Shown piece by piece: positions 32,876 to 39,753 of a stretch of 39,753 nt of DNA (position 1 is its first letter; each line of letters starts with the position of its first letter). Made by a program: the position numbers and the translations under genes. Source of the stretch: Bacteroidaceae bacterium. GTDB taxonomy: Bacteria > Bacteroidota > Bacteroidia > Bacteroidales > Bacteroidaceae. The DNA is taken from contig JAFUYM010000029.1 of NCBI GenBank assembly GCA_017470525.1, positions 1 through 39,753 of the forward strand, read 5' to 3'. A model generated the notes under the pieces. It ran no database searches. It was not told the DNA's origin and was given only the letters and a program-made list of their open reading frames with translations.

Positions 32876-34222
32876 ATGGAACTGAATGCACTTACGGCGG
32901 TTTCACCTATCGACGGCCGTTACAGAAGCAAGACACAAGACTTGGCTTCGTATTTCTCTGAATATGCATTGATTAAGTATCGTGTCCGTGTTGAAATCGA
33001 GTATTTCATCACGTTGTGCGAGTTGCCCCTTCCTCAACTGAAGAGTTTCGACCAGAGCCTCTTCGAGCGTTTGCGCGACATCTACCGCAATTTCTCGGAG
33101 GCAGATGCTCAGCGTGTGAAAGACATTGAGAAGGTGACCAACCACGACGTGAAGGCAGTGGAATACTTCATCAAGGAGGAGTTGGACAAGATAGGTCATT
33201 TCGACGATTACAAAGAGTTTATCCATTTTGGCTTGACCAGCCAGGACATCAACAATACATCGGTTCCTCTTTCCATCAAGGATGCCTTGGCTGAGGTGTA
33301 TTATCCACAGGTGGAAGAACTGATTGCTCAACTGAAAGAGTATGCCGACGAGTGGAAAGACATCCCGATGTTGGCAAAAACGCATGGTCAGCCGGCATCG
33401 CCTACCCGTTTGGGCAAGGAGGTGATGGTGTATGTGTATCGCCTCACCGAGCAACTGAATCAGTTGAAGGCTTGCAAGATTACGGCAAAGTTTGGTGGCG
33501 CGACAGGCAACTATAACGCGCACCACATCGCTTACCCTGCCTACGACTGGAAAGCCTTTGGCAACAAGTTCGTGAGCGAGAAGTTGGGCTTGGAGCGTGA
33601 GCAATGGACAACGCAGATTAGCAACTACGACAACATGGGTGCTATCTTCGATGCCATGAAACGAATCAACACCATCATCATCGACCTCGACCGCGACTTC
33701 TGGATGTATGTCTCGATGGAATACTTCAAGCAGAAAATCAAGGCTGGCGAGGTGGGTTCTTCGGCAATGCCACACAAGGTGAATCCGATTGACTTCGAGA
33801 ACTCGGAGGGCAACCTCGGCATGGCGAATGCGATTCTGGCATTTTTGAGCCAGAAGTTGCCAGTGAGCCGTTTGCAGCGCGACCTGACCGACTCGACGGT
33901 GCTCCGCAATGTGGGTGTGCCAATGGGTCACATGGTCATCTCCATCCAATCGACACTGAAGGGTCTGCGCAAACTTCTGCTCAATCAGGATGCCATCAAC
34001 CGCGACCTCGACAACTGCTGGGCAGTGTGTGCAGAAGGCATCCAGACTATCCTTCGTCGTGAGGCATATCCACATCCTTACGAGGCACTCAAGGCACTCA
34101 CCCGCACCAATGCTGCCATCACAGCCGAAAGCATCGCCGGCTTCATCGATGGGCTGGAGGTGTCGGACAGCGTGAAAGCGGAATTGAGAGCCATCACTCC
34201 CCACACTTACACAGGAATTTAA
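32876..34222 (+). CDS. purB: Adenylosuccinate lyase
   Basis: PurB removes fumarate from SAICAR and from adenylosuccinate in purine synthesis. The 448 residues belong to the E. coli-type branch. Motifs are FGLTSQDINNTSVP, AKTHGQPASPT with the likely acid/base His170, and the signature GSSAMPHKVNP at 294-304 with catalytic Ser295. It begins a plus-strand run with the pseudouridine synthase and asnS. A long antisense open frame (32903-34204) is a shadow of its codon use. Confidence 0.97.
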   Translation: MELNALTAVSPIDGRYRSKTQDLASYFSEYALIKYRVRVEIEYFITLCELPLPQLKSFDQSLFERLRDIYRNFSEADAQRVKDIEKVTNHDVKAVEYFIKEELDKIGHFDDYKEFIHFGLTSQDINNTSVPLSIKDALAEVYYPQVEELIAQLKEYADEWKDIPMLAKTHGQPASPTRLGKEVMVYVYRLTEQLNQLKACKITAKFGGATGNYNAHHIAYPAYDWKAFGNKFVSEKLGLEREQWTTQISNYDNMGAIFDAMKRINTIIIDLDRDFWMYVSMEYFKQKIKAGEVGSSAMPHKVNPIDFENSEGNLGMANAILAFLSQKLPVSRLQRDLTDSTVLRNVGVPMGHMVISIQSTLKGLRKLLLNQDAINRDLDNCWAVCAEGIQTILRREAYPHPYEALKALTRTNAAITAESIAGFIDGLEVSDSVKAELRAITPHTYTGI

Positions 34223-34280
34223 GAGAGAAAAATAAATAAAAAGATTGTAAATTGTAAAAAGTTAAATTGTAAATTAAATT

Positions 34281-35699
34281 ATGTCTGAAATTGAAGAATG
34301 GCAGGGCAAAGCACCTGCGGCAGAAGAAAAACCCGAAAATGGCGGTGACCGCGAGGGCTATCGTCCATCTTACAACCGTGAAGGCAACATGGGTGGTCGT
34401 CCATCTTATAACCGTGGTGACCGTCCGCAGCGTCCTCGTTTCAATCGTAATGAGCGTGCTGCATACAGTTCAAATGGCGTACAGAACGAGCGTGGATTCC
34501 GTCCATCAGGTTTCGGTGGCTCTTCTTCCGAAGAAGGTGGCTATCAGCCTCGTCAGGGCGGCTATCAGCCTCGTCCTTATAATAATGGTGGCTATCAGCA
34601 GCGTGGCGGTTACCAGCAGCGTGGTGGCTACAACAATCAGCGTGGTGGCTACCAGCAGCGTGGCGGCTACAACAATCGTGGCTATCAGCAGAATGGTGAC
34701 CAGGAAGGTTACGAGCAGCAGGGTGGCTATCAGCCACGCCAGGGTGGTTATCAGCCACGTCAGGGCGGTTACCAGCAGCGTGGTGGCTACAACAACCAGC
34801 GTGGTGGTTACAACAACCAGCGCGGTGGCTACAACAATCAGCGTGGTGGTTACAACAACCAGCGCGGTGGCTACAACAATCAGCGTGGTGGTTACAACAA
34901 CCAGCGTGGTGGCTACAACCCGAATGCGAAGTACAGCCTGAAGAAGCAGATTGAGTACAAGGAGTACTTGGAAGACCCCAATGCACCTATTCGTCTCAAC
35001 AAATTCTTGGCAAATGCTGGTGTATGCTCTCGCCGTGAGGCAGACCAGTTCATTCAGGCAGGTGTTGTTTCTGTCAACGGTCAGGTGGTCACTGAACTCG
35101 GAACAAAGGTGCAGCGCACCGACCAGATTCACTTCCACGACCAGTTGGTGAGCATCGAGAAGAAGGTGTATGTCATCCTCAACAAACCCAAGGATTATGT
35201 GACCACTTCTGATGATCCACAGCAGCGCAAGACCGTGATGGACCTCGTGAAGAACTGCTGCCGCGAACGCATCTATCCTGTAGGTCGTCTCGACCGCAAC
35301 ACTACCGGTGTGCTCCTCTTCACCAACGATGGCGACCTTGCCTCCAAGTTGACCCATCCTAAGTTCCTCAAGAAGAAGATTTACCATGTCTTCCTCGATA
35401 AGAACCTCACCGCTGCCGACATGAAGCAGATTGCCGAGGGCATCACGCTAGAGGATGGCGACATCAAGGCAGATGCTATCAGTTACGCCTCCGACACCGA
35501 CCGCAAGCAGGTGGGCATCGAGATTCACTCTGGCAAGAATCGCATCGTGCGCCGTATCTTCGAGAGCCTTGGCTACAAGGTGTGCAAACTCGACCGCGTC
35601 ATGTTTGCAGGTCTCACCAAGAAGGGCATCAAGCGTGGCGATTGGCGCTTCCTCACCGAGCAGGAAGTGGCAATGCTGCACACAGGACATTATGAATAA
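34281..35699 (+). CDS. RsuA/RluB family pseudouridine synthase with long low-complexity N-terminal tail
   Basis: A 472-residue protein in two parts. Residues about 1-215 are disordered and made of Gly, Tyr, Asn, Gln and Arg, first GGYQPRQ/GGYQQRG-like units, then six tandem copies of YNNQRGG. Residues about 233-472 form a complete enzyme: an S4 RNA-binding domain (IRLNKFLANAGVCSRREADQ) and the catalytic domain with Asp338 in GRLDRNTTGVLLF. It modifies uridine in ribosomal RNA, most likely 23S (RluB type), but the exact site is not shown. The RGG/YNQ tail resembles RNA-binding, phase-separating tails. It lies between purB and asnS, 58 and 12 bases away. Confidence 0.92.
   Translation: MSEIEEWQGKAPAAEEKPENGGDREGYRPSYNREGNMGGRPSYNRGDRPQRPRFNRNERAAYSSNGVQNERGFRPSGFGGSSSEEGGYQPRQGGYQPRPYNNGGYQQRGGYQQRGGYNNQRGGYQQRGGYNNRGYQQNGDQEGYEQQGGYQPRQGGYQPRQGGYQQRGGYNNQRGGYNNQRGGYNNQRGGYNNQRGGYNNQRGGYNNQRGGYNPNAKYSLKKQIEYKEYLEDPNAPIRLNKFLANAGVCSRREADQFIQAGVVSVNGQVVTELGTKVQRTDQIHFHDQLVSIEKKVYVILNKPKDYVTTSDDPQQRKTVMDLVKNCCRERIYPVGRLDRNTTGVLLFTNDGDLASKLTHPKFLKKKIYHVFLDKNLTAADMKQIAEGITLEDGDIKADAISYASDTDRKQVGIEIHSGKNRIVRRIFESLGYKVCKLDRVMFAGLTKKGIKRGDWRFLTEQEVAMLHTGHYE
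34782..34919 (+). repeat. 21-bp in-frame tandem repeat in the pseudouridine synthase gene
   Basis: Six full 21-bp units and a partial one encode GGYNNQR. Units two and four end in CGC and units three and five use AAT, so 34803-34844 and 34845-34886 are identical 42-bp blocks. This points to recent duplication of a two-unit block and to length variation between strains. Confidence 0.85.
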
Positions 35700-35711
35700 A
35701 TAAGGAAACAG

Positions 35712-37133
35712 ATGAAAAGAACAAAAATCATAGACCTCCTTCAGCGCACCGACTTCGGTGCCGAGGTCACCGTCATGGGTTGGGTTCGCACCAAGCGAGG
35801 CAGCAAGGCTGTCAACTTCATCGCCCTTAACGACGGTTCCACCATCAAGAACGTGCAGGTGGTGGCTGATGTGGAGAAGTTCGACCCCGAAATGATGAAA
35901 CAAATCACCACCGGTGCTTGTCTTTCAGTGACAGGCACGATGGTGGAATCCATTGGTTCGGGTCAGGCTGTGGAAGTGCAGGCAACCGAAATCAAGGTGT
36001 TTGGTGAATGTCCTGCCGACTACCCTATGCAGAAGAAAGGGCAGTCCTTCGAGTATATGCGCCAGTATGCCCACATGCGTCTGCGCACCAACACGTTCGG
36101 TGCTGTGATGCGCATTCGCCACAATATGGCAATGGCAATCCACACCTACTTCCACGAGCACGGCTACTTCTACTTCCACACCCCCATCATCACAGCCTCC
36201 GACTGTGAGGGTGCAGGTCAGATGTTCCAGGTGACCACCAAGAACCTCTACGACCTGAAGAAGGACGAAAACGGCTCCATCATCTACGACGACGACTTCT
36301 TCGGCAAGCAGACCTCTCTGACCGTCTCCGGTCAGTTGGACAGCGAACTGGGTGCCACCGCATTGGGTGCCATCTACACCTTTGGTCCTACTTTCCGTGC
36401 CGAAAACTCCAACACCCCTCGCCATTTGGCTGAGTTCTGGATGATTGAGCCGGAAATTGCCTTCATGGATTTGGACGACCTCATGGATCTCGAGGAAGAC
36501 TTCATCAAGTATTGTGTTCGTTGGGCACTCGACCACTGCAAGGACGACCTCGACTTCCTCAACAAGATGATTGACAAGGGACTCATCGAACGACTCGAAG
36601 GCATTCTCAAGGAAGACTTCGTGCGTCTGCCTTATACCAAGGGCATCGAGATTCTGCAGCAAGCCATCAAGGACGGCAAGAAGTTCGAGTTCCCATGCAA
36701 CTGGGGCGACGACCTTGCCAGCGAGCATGAGCGTTTCTTGGTGGAAGAATACTTCAAGAAGCCTGTCATCATGACGAACTACCCCAAGAAAATCAAGGCG
36801 TTCTACATGAAGATAGACGAGAAGAACCCTGTTCTCGACGGCAAGGAGATGGAGCAGACCGTGCAGGGTACCGATGTGCTCTTCCCACAGATAGGCGAAA
36901 TCATCGGTGGTTCCGTCCGCGAAGAAGACTACGGCAAACTGATGAACGAAATCGAGGAACGTCAGATTCCGATGAAGGACATGTGGTGGTATCTCGACAC
37001 CCGCAAGTTCGGTTCCTGCCCCCATGCAGGTTTCGGTCTCGGCTTCGAGCGTCTCATCCTCTTCGTCACAGGTATGCAGAACATCCGCGACGTTATTCCA
37101 TTCCCACGCACCCCGAAGACCGCCGAATTCTAA
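35712..37133 (+). CDS. asnS: Asparagine-tRNA ligase
   Basis: AsnRS charges tRNA-Asn directly. The 473 residues have the N-terminal OB-fold anticodon domain ([24 protein letters not shown]) and class II catalytic motifs. Motif 2 is [21 protein letters not shown] and motif 3 is [29 protein letters not shown]. The WMIEPE pattern and NSNT fit AsnRS rather than AspRS. It starts 12 bases after the pseudouridine synthase. Confidence 0.97.
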   Translation: MKRTKIIDLLQRTDFGAEVTVMGWVRTKRGSKAVNFIALNDGSTIKNVQVVADVEKFDPEMMKQITTGACLSVTGTMVESIGSGQAVEVQATEIKVFGECPADYPMQKKGQSFEYMRQYAHMRLRTNTFGAVMRIRHNMAMAIHTYFHEHGYFYFHTPIITASDCEGAGQMFQVTTKNLYDLKKDENGSIIYDDDFFGKQTSLTVSGQLDSELGATALGAIYTFGPTFRAENSNTPRHLAEFWMIEPEIAFMDLDDLMDLEEDFIKYCVRWALDHCKDDLDFLNKMIDKGLIERLEGILKEDFVRLPYTKGIEILQQAIKDGKKFEFPCNWGDDLASEHERFLVEEYFKKPVIMTNYPKKIKAFYMKIDEKNPVLDGKEMEQTVQGTDVLFPQIGEIIGGSVREEDYGKLMNEIEERQIPMKDMWWYLDTRKFGSCPHAGFGLGFERLILFVTGMQNIRDVIPFPRTPKTAEF

Positions 37134-37206
37134 AGACGCGTCATTGCGAAGCGCTTGCATGGCAAGAACCGTTAAGAAGAACTTCCGAAAGTAGAATAAT
37201 AAGATA

Positions 37207-37340
37207 AGAGGGTGGGTCAAATTACATCGTTTCAACTCCTCGAAACCGACATCGTCGATGTCGGTTAACCGATGTCGACGACGTCGGTCGGTCGATGTCG
37301 ATTCAGAGGCTATAGAAGCATGTAATTTGACACACCCTCT
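37207..37340. mobile_element. 134-bp MITE-like element with terminal inverted repeats
   Basis: The 21 bases at 37207-37227 (starting AGAGGGTGGGTC) and at 37320-37340 (ending GACACACCCTCT) are inverted copies with one mismatch. They enclose palindrome array D and no gene. No target duplication is obvious at the ends. It could instead act as a very long terminator hairpin behind asnS. Confidence 0.6.
37246..37300. repeat. 23-base-period palindrome array D
   Basis: CCGACATCGTCGATGTCGG (37246-37264) is a perfect 19-base palindrome with a 4-base linker. CCGATGTCGACGACGTCGG follows exactly 23 bases on (37269), palindromic with one G-T pair. A half unit TCGATGTCG starts another 23 bases on (37292). 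Confidence 0.8.
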
Positions 37341-37352
37341 CAATTCATATCT

Positions 37353-38646
37353 ATGCAGATAGAACAAGAACAAGCAATCGCTCAATTGCGTGTGGTCATT
37401 GAAAACGCCGTCGGTAGGCAGATGAAGACGCCCAAAGATTTTGATTTCCTGTCCGATTGTATCTTCGAGAAACTCCATCAGAAAGTCAGTCCGACCACTC
37501 TGAAACGCATGTATGGCTATCTGGCAGAACCAGTCACCCCACCTTTCCACACTCGACATGTTGGCACAGTTTGTCGGTGAAGAGAATTGGAACACTTTTT
37601 GCCAAAAGATGCCGACCACAGAGCTAGTTTCTCTTCCGACAGATGATGTACCGCATCATCCTCGCCCTTCCTTCTCAAAGAAGTGGCGTATTGCCTTCAT
37701 TGTCCTTCCCCTGCTGTTAGTGGGGCTGCTCATTCTCTTCATCCATAAGCCGTCAGGTGATGCAGACGACACTCAGCCGGCATCTGCCACGACCCCTTCT
37801 CTGCCAGACGACACACCCATTGTCTTTGCCGACTCGGTAGTGAAGCAATTATGTGTTTCCCATTGGGACACCAATGGCGATGGTGAATTGAGCATGGCAG
37901 AGGCTGCCGCAGTCAAGGATTTCGGAAATGTGTTCAGGGGCAACAGGGACATCATCGCTTTCGATGAAATGAAGTACTTTACAGGAGTGACAACAGTGGG
38001 TAGTTACGCTTTCGATGGCTGTGAAGGACTGAAATCCGTCCACATTCCCGACCACATCCTGCAAATTGACCAATTAGCATATAATGCTTGTACAAGTTTG
38101 GACACATTACATATTGGTAGCGGGGTTTCCCTTATTCACCATTCCGCATTTACGTCTATTCCCCCTCTTGCTTGCATCACCGTGTCGGAAGACAACACGT
38201 TCTACGACTCCCGTAATGGCTGCAACGCCGTCATTGAGACAGCCACCAACACGCTGGTTGTGGGTGGTTGTAAAACCACGATACCCGATGATGTCCCCAT
38301 CATCGGAGAGGCTGCATTTAGCGGCTGCGGAGGATTCGCCGCCATCAAGATTCCCGACTCCGTCACCACTATCGAACAAGATGCCTTCGCCTGGTTTTAC
38401 CTTCTTTCTGCCATAGAGATACCAAGCGGTGTCACCTACATTGGCAAACAAGCCTTCAGTTGTTGCGGAGCACTGAAGACCGTCGCTTCCCACATGAAGC
38501 ACCCCTGCCGTCTTAGAGATGGTGCTTTTGCTAAAATAAATTACAAATGTGTCCTTCTCATCCCCAAGGGCACCCGTTCTGCCTACCTCACCGCAGGCTG
38601 GACAGAAGAGGTCTTCCAGGGTGGCATTGTGGAAATGAAGAATTAA
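37353..38646 (+). pseudogene. BspA-like transmembrane protein gene broken by a one-base frameshift
   Basis: Two overlapping frames make one protein. The first (37353-37580) gives an N-terminal domain (MQIEQEQAIAQLRVVIENAVG, then SPTTLKRMYGYLAEPVT) that continues in the second frame as HLSTLDMLAQFVGEENWNTFCQ. Together they match a module common before membrane anchors in Prevotella. Losing one C from the run 37537-37540 would restore a protein of about 430 residues. After a membrane segment (WRIAFIVLPLLLVGLLILFI) come an EF-hand-like loop DTNGDGELSMAEA and BspA-type leucine-rich repeats (VGSYAFDGCEGLKSVHIPD, IGEAAFSGCGGFAAIKIPDSV, IGKQAFSCCGALKTV). The second frame alone has an ATG at 37513. 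A sequencing error cannot be excluded. Confidence 0.75.
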
Positions 38647-38685
38647 GGGGGTATCAGTAAAAAACAAATGGTCATGGAGAGAAGA

Positions 38686-38719
38686 ACGTGGACGAAAGGC
38701 AATCGTCCGCGTTTTTTTT
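38686..38719 (+). terminator. Terminator after the BspA-like gene
   Basis: A 10-bp stem ACGTGGACGA/TCGTCCGCGT (38686-38695 with 38703-38712, one G-T pair) runs into eight T, a strong intrinsic terminator. Confidence 0.85.
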
Positions 38720-38807
38720 GTCCTTTTAGGCATTGAAACAGCGAAATGGACTAAATGGACTGATGAAAAGGACTAAAAATGAAGGCACTAAAATGAAGGG
38801 GAATCCG

Positions 38808-38815
38808 TAACTTTG
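38808..38815 (+). promoter_or_regulatory. -7 box-like site in the 38647-39231 gap
   Basis: TAACTTTG, without a TTG at the usual distance. It is followed by two direct copies of AAACGGCTCA (38829-38838 and 38854-38863). Confidence 0.35.
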
Positions 38816-38891
38816 CCCCCGAAAAAAGAAACGGCTCAAAAATAAATTTAAAAAAACGGCTCACAATGGAACAAGTTTCAGAAACTTTTCT

Positions 38892-38899
38892 TATCTTTG
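38892..38899 (+). promoter_or_regulatory. -7 box of the leader upstream of the last BspA-like gene
   Basis: TATCTTTG, about 340 bases before the ATG at 39232. It would start a long leader or a separate small RNA. Confidence 0.5.
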
Positions 38900-38905
38900 C
38901 CGCTG

Positions 38906-39173
38906 CAACACCTTCATAGGTGTGGCGACATAAGAGGAAGCATCAGGCTCCGTCCGTCAGTAAATCTGGAAAATTTGCTTTGTATATAGGACAGAAGTTG
39001 AAGGCGTTCCTCCTGTTGGGGCAATATACGTCCGTGTCTTTCCTGCTTGTAAGGGAGAAGACTATCCGTATATCTACACCCGCAGGTGTGAGTCGTTTCT
39101 TTTTCCATTCTCCAATATACAGGTATTCCAGAACCTACTGACAGGGAATGTCGGAAGGCTCACACTCTTTTTG
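38906..39173 (+). ncRNA. Candidate structured RNA or attenuator leader before the last BspA-like gene
   Basis: The segment starts just after the -7 box, has an ACACCT-TCAT-AGGTGT hairpin (38909-38924), and ends with GTGTGAG (39086-39092) pairing with CTCACAC (39159-39165) directly before TCTTTTTG. The inner CATTC/GAATG and TTTC/GGAA pairs extend this stem. This could be a free small RNA of about 270 bases or a leader with a terminator that controls the next gene. The open frames here show no protein-like features. Confidence 0.35.
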
Positions 39174-39231
39174 TATGCATATTTGAGAATGGAAAATATT
39201 ATTTTTTATTAACATCTAAATTATAAATCTA

Positions 39232-39675
39232 ATGAAACGAAAACTATGTCAAATCCTGTTGCTTTTATTTGTCTGCATGACAAGTAAGGCATCCGACTTT
39301 GGTGAAGGTAATTTAATGTACAACATCATTGACGACGAAACGACCGCGAATGTGGTGGAAGTAGAGGTCACTTATGTGGTGGATGGCGAAGAAAATGCCA
39401 ATTACTACACAGGCGACATCGAGATTCCTGCAGGTTTCATGAAAGATGGGAAAGCCTACAAAGTGGTTAGTATCGGTTCATCCGCTTTTAACCATTGTAG
39501 TGGAATTACCTCTGTGGTTATTCCTAAAAGTGTGGTTACAATCAATGACTGGGCATTCTCCTTTTGCAGTGGTCTGACAGCCATAACCATTCCCAATAGT
39601 GTGACGACCATTGGGGAATATAACCAAGAAATCAAGGGTGAGACGAACGTGGAAATTATTCCCGTAAGTGCCTGA
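39232..39675 (+). CDS. Short BspA-type leucine-rich repeat protein
   Basis: A 147-residue exported protein with signal peptide [21 protein letters not shown]. The [17 protein letters not shown] start and the [24 protein letters not shown] leader are standard for Prevotella BspA proteins. Two repeats follow ([42 protein letters not shown]), and a third begins at TTIGEY. There the repeat pattern breaks off into [17 protein letters not shown] and stops. Family members usually have many repeats, so this looks truncated by rearrangement. BspA proteins bind host proteins or aid co-aggregation in other species. Confidence 0.8.
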   Translation: MKRKLCQILLLLFVCMTSKASDFGEGNLMYNIIDDETTANVVEVEVTYVVDGEENANYYTGDIEIPAGFMKDGKAYKVVSIGSSAFNHCSGITSVVIPKSVVTINDWAFSFCSGLTAITIPNSVTTIGEYNQEIKGETNVEIIPVSA

Positions 39676-39753
39676 CAGACTGCTGATTTTATGTATTCCA
39701 TGTTTCGATGGGCAGGAATGCATATTGTGAAATATGACCATCGTTCCGTTACC

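Noticed and set aside
32903-34204. 433-codon open frame antisense to purB
   Set aside because: It is a shadow of purB, low in recognisable motifs and without a promoter.
37134-37206. Coding remnant after asnS
   Set aside because: Only 70 bases with a GCGAAGCGCTTGC-like palindrome; no continuous similarity to a known protein could be argued.
35925-37619. 564-codon open frame antisense to asnS
   Set aside because: It mirrors asnS codon use, has no recognisable domain, and asnS is certain on the other strand.
38920-39141. Small protein gene upstream of the last BspA-like gene
   Set aside because: The frame has no initiation context, and its bases are better explained by a structured leader or RNA.

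Overview
The window reads as chromosomal DNA of a Prevotella-like member of the Bacteroidota (family Prevotellaceae). The evidence is the type IX secretion genes porU and porV, C-terminal sorting tails on exported proteins, BspA-type leucine-rich repeat proteins, and families typical of the phylum (DUF4290, DUF4230, DUF4861, DUF4923). Promoters follow the phylum's TAnnTTTG (-7) pattern, some with TTG about 19-20 bases upstream. No rRNA, tRNA, CRISPR, phage or complete insertion sequence was seen.

Bases 1-511 are the GC-rich 3' end of an exported protein, followed by strong hairpins. Bases 690-9028 (minus) form one six-gene unit, dxr-rseP-FAH-porU-porV-ispF. It mixes two MEP isoprenoid genes, an intramembrane protease and two type IX secretion components. 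luxS (plus) starts divergently from dxr and overlaps tail to tail with rimM. Bases 9670-14431 (minus) form yicC-gmk-tsaB-DUF4290-murA-rimM, with single-base or ATGA junctions at the end. The MurA active-site Cys is Asp.

Bases 14795-20772 (minus) form a tight unit: small lipoprotein, CCA-adding/HD protein, GH105 hydrolase, lpxK, thiL, nagB. A plus-strand lipoprotein (20913-21458) starts divergently from it. Bases 21626-24511 (minus) are the ribosomal unit rplM-rpsI-rpsB-tsf, with a long structured leader. On the plus strand follow a CotH-kinase/lectin surface protein and a radical SAM protein. Two tandem DUF4230 genes (minus), a DUF4861 gene (plus) and a DUF4923 gene (minus) come next. A plus-strand run then carries a divIC/ftsB-like gene, a small membrane protein, purB, a pseudouridine synthase with a long Gly/Tyr/Asn/Gln/Arg tail, and asnS. 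The last 2.5 kb hold two BspA-like genes, one frameshifted and one short.

The most unusual signal is in the gaps. Four separate intergenic loci (14695-14786, 21469-21540, 29465-29545, 37246-37300) carry short palindromes repeated at exactly 23-base spacing. Palindrome sequence differs between loci, but two loci share an 18-base segment. One array sits inside a 134-bp element with 21-bp terminal inverted repeats, and one forms the apparent nagB terminator. I know of no described element with this layout, but I cannot search for one here.
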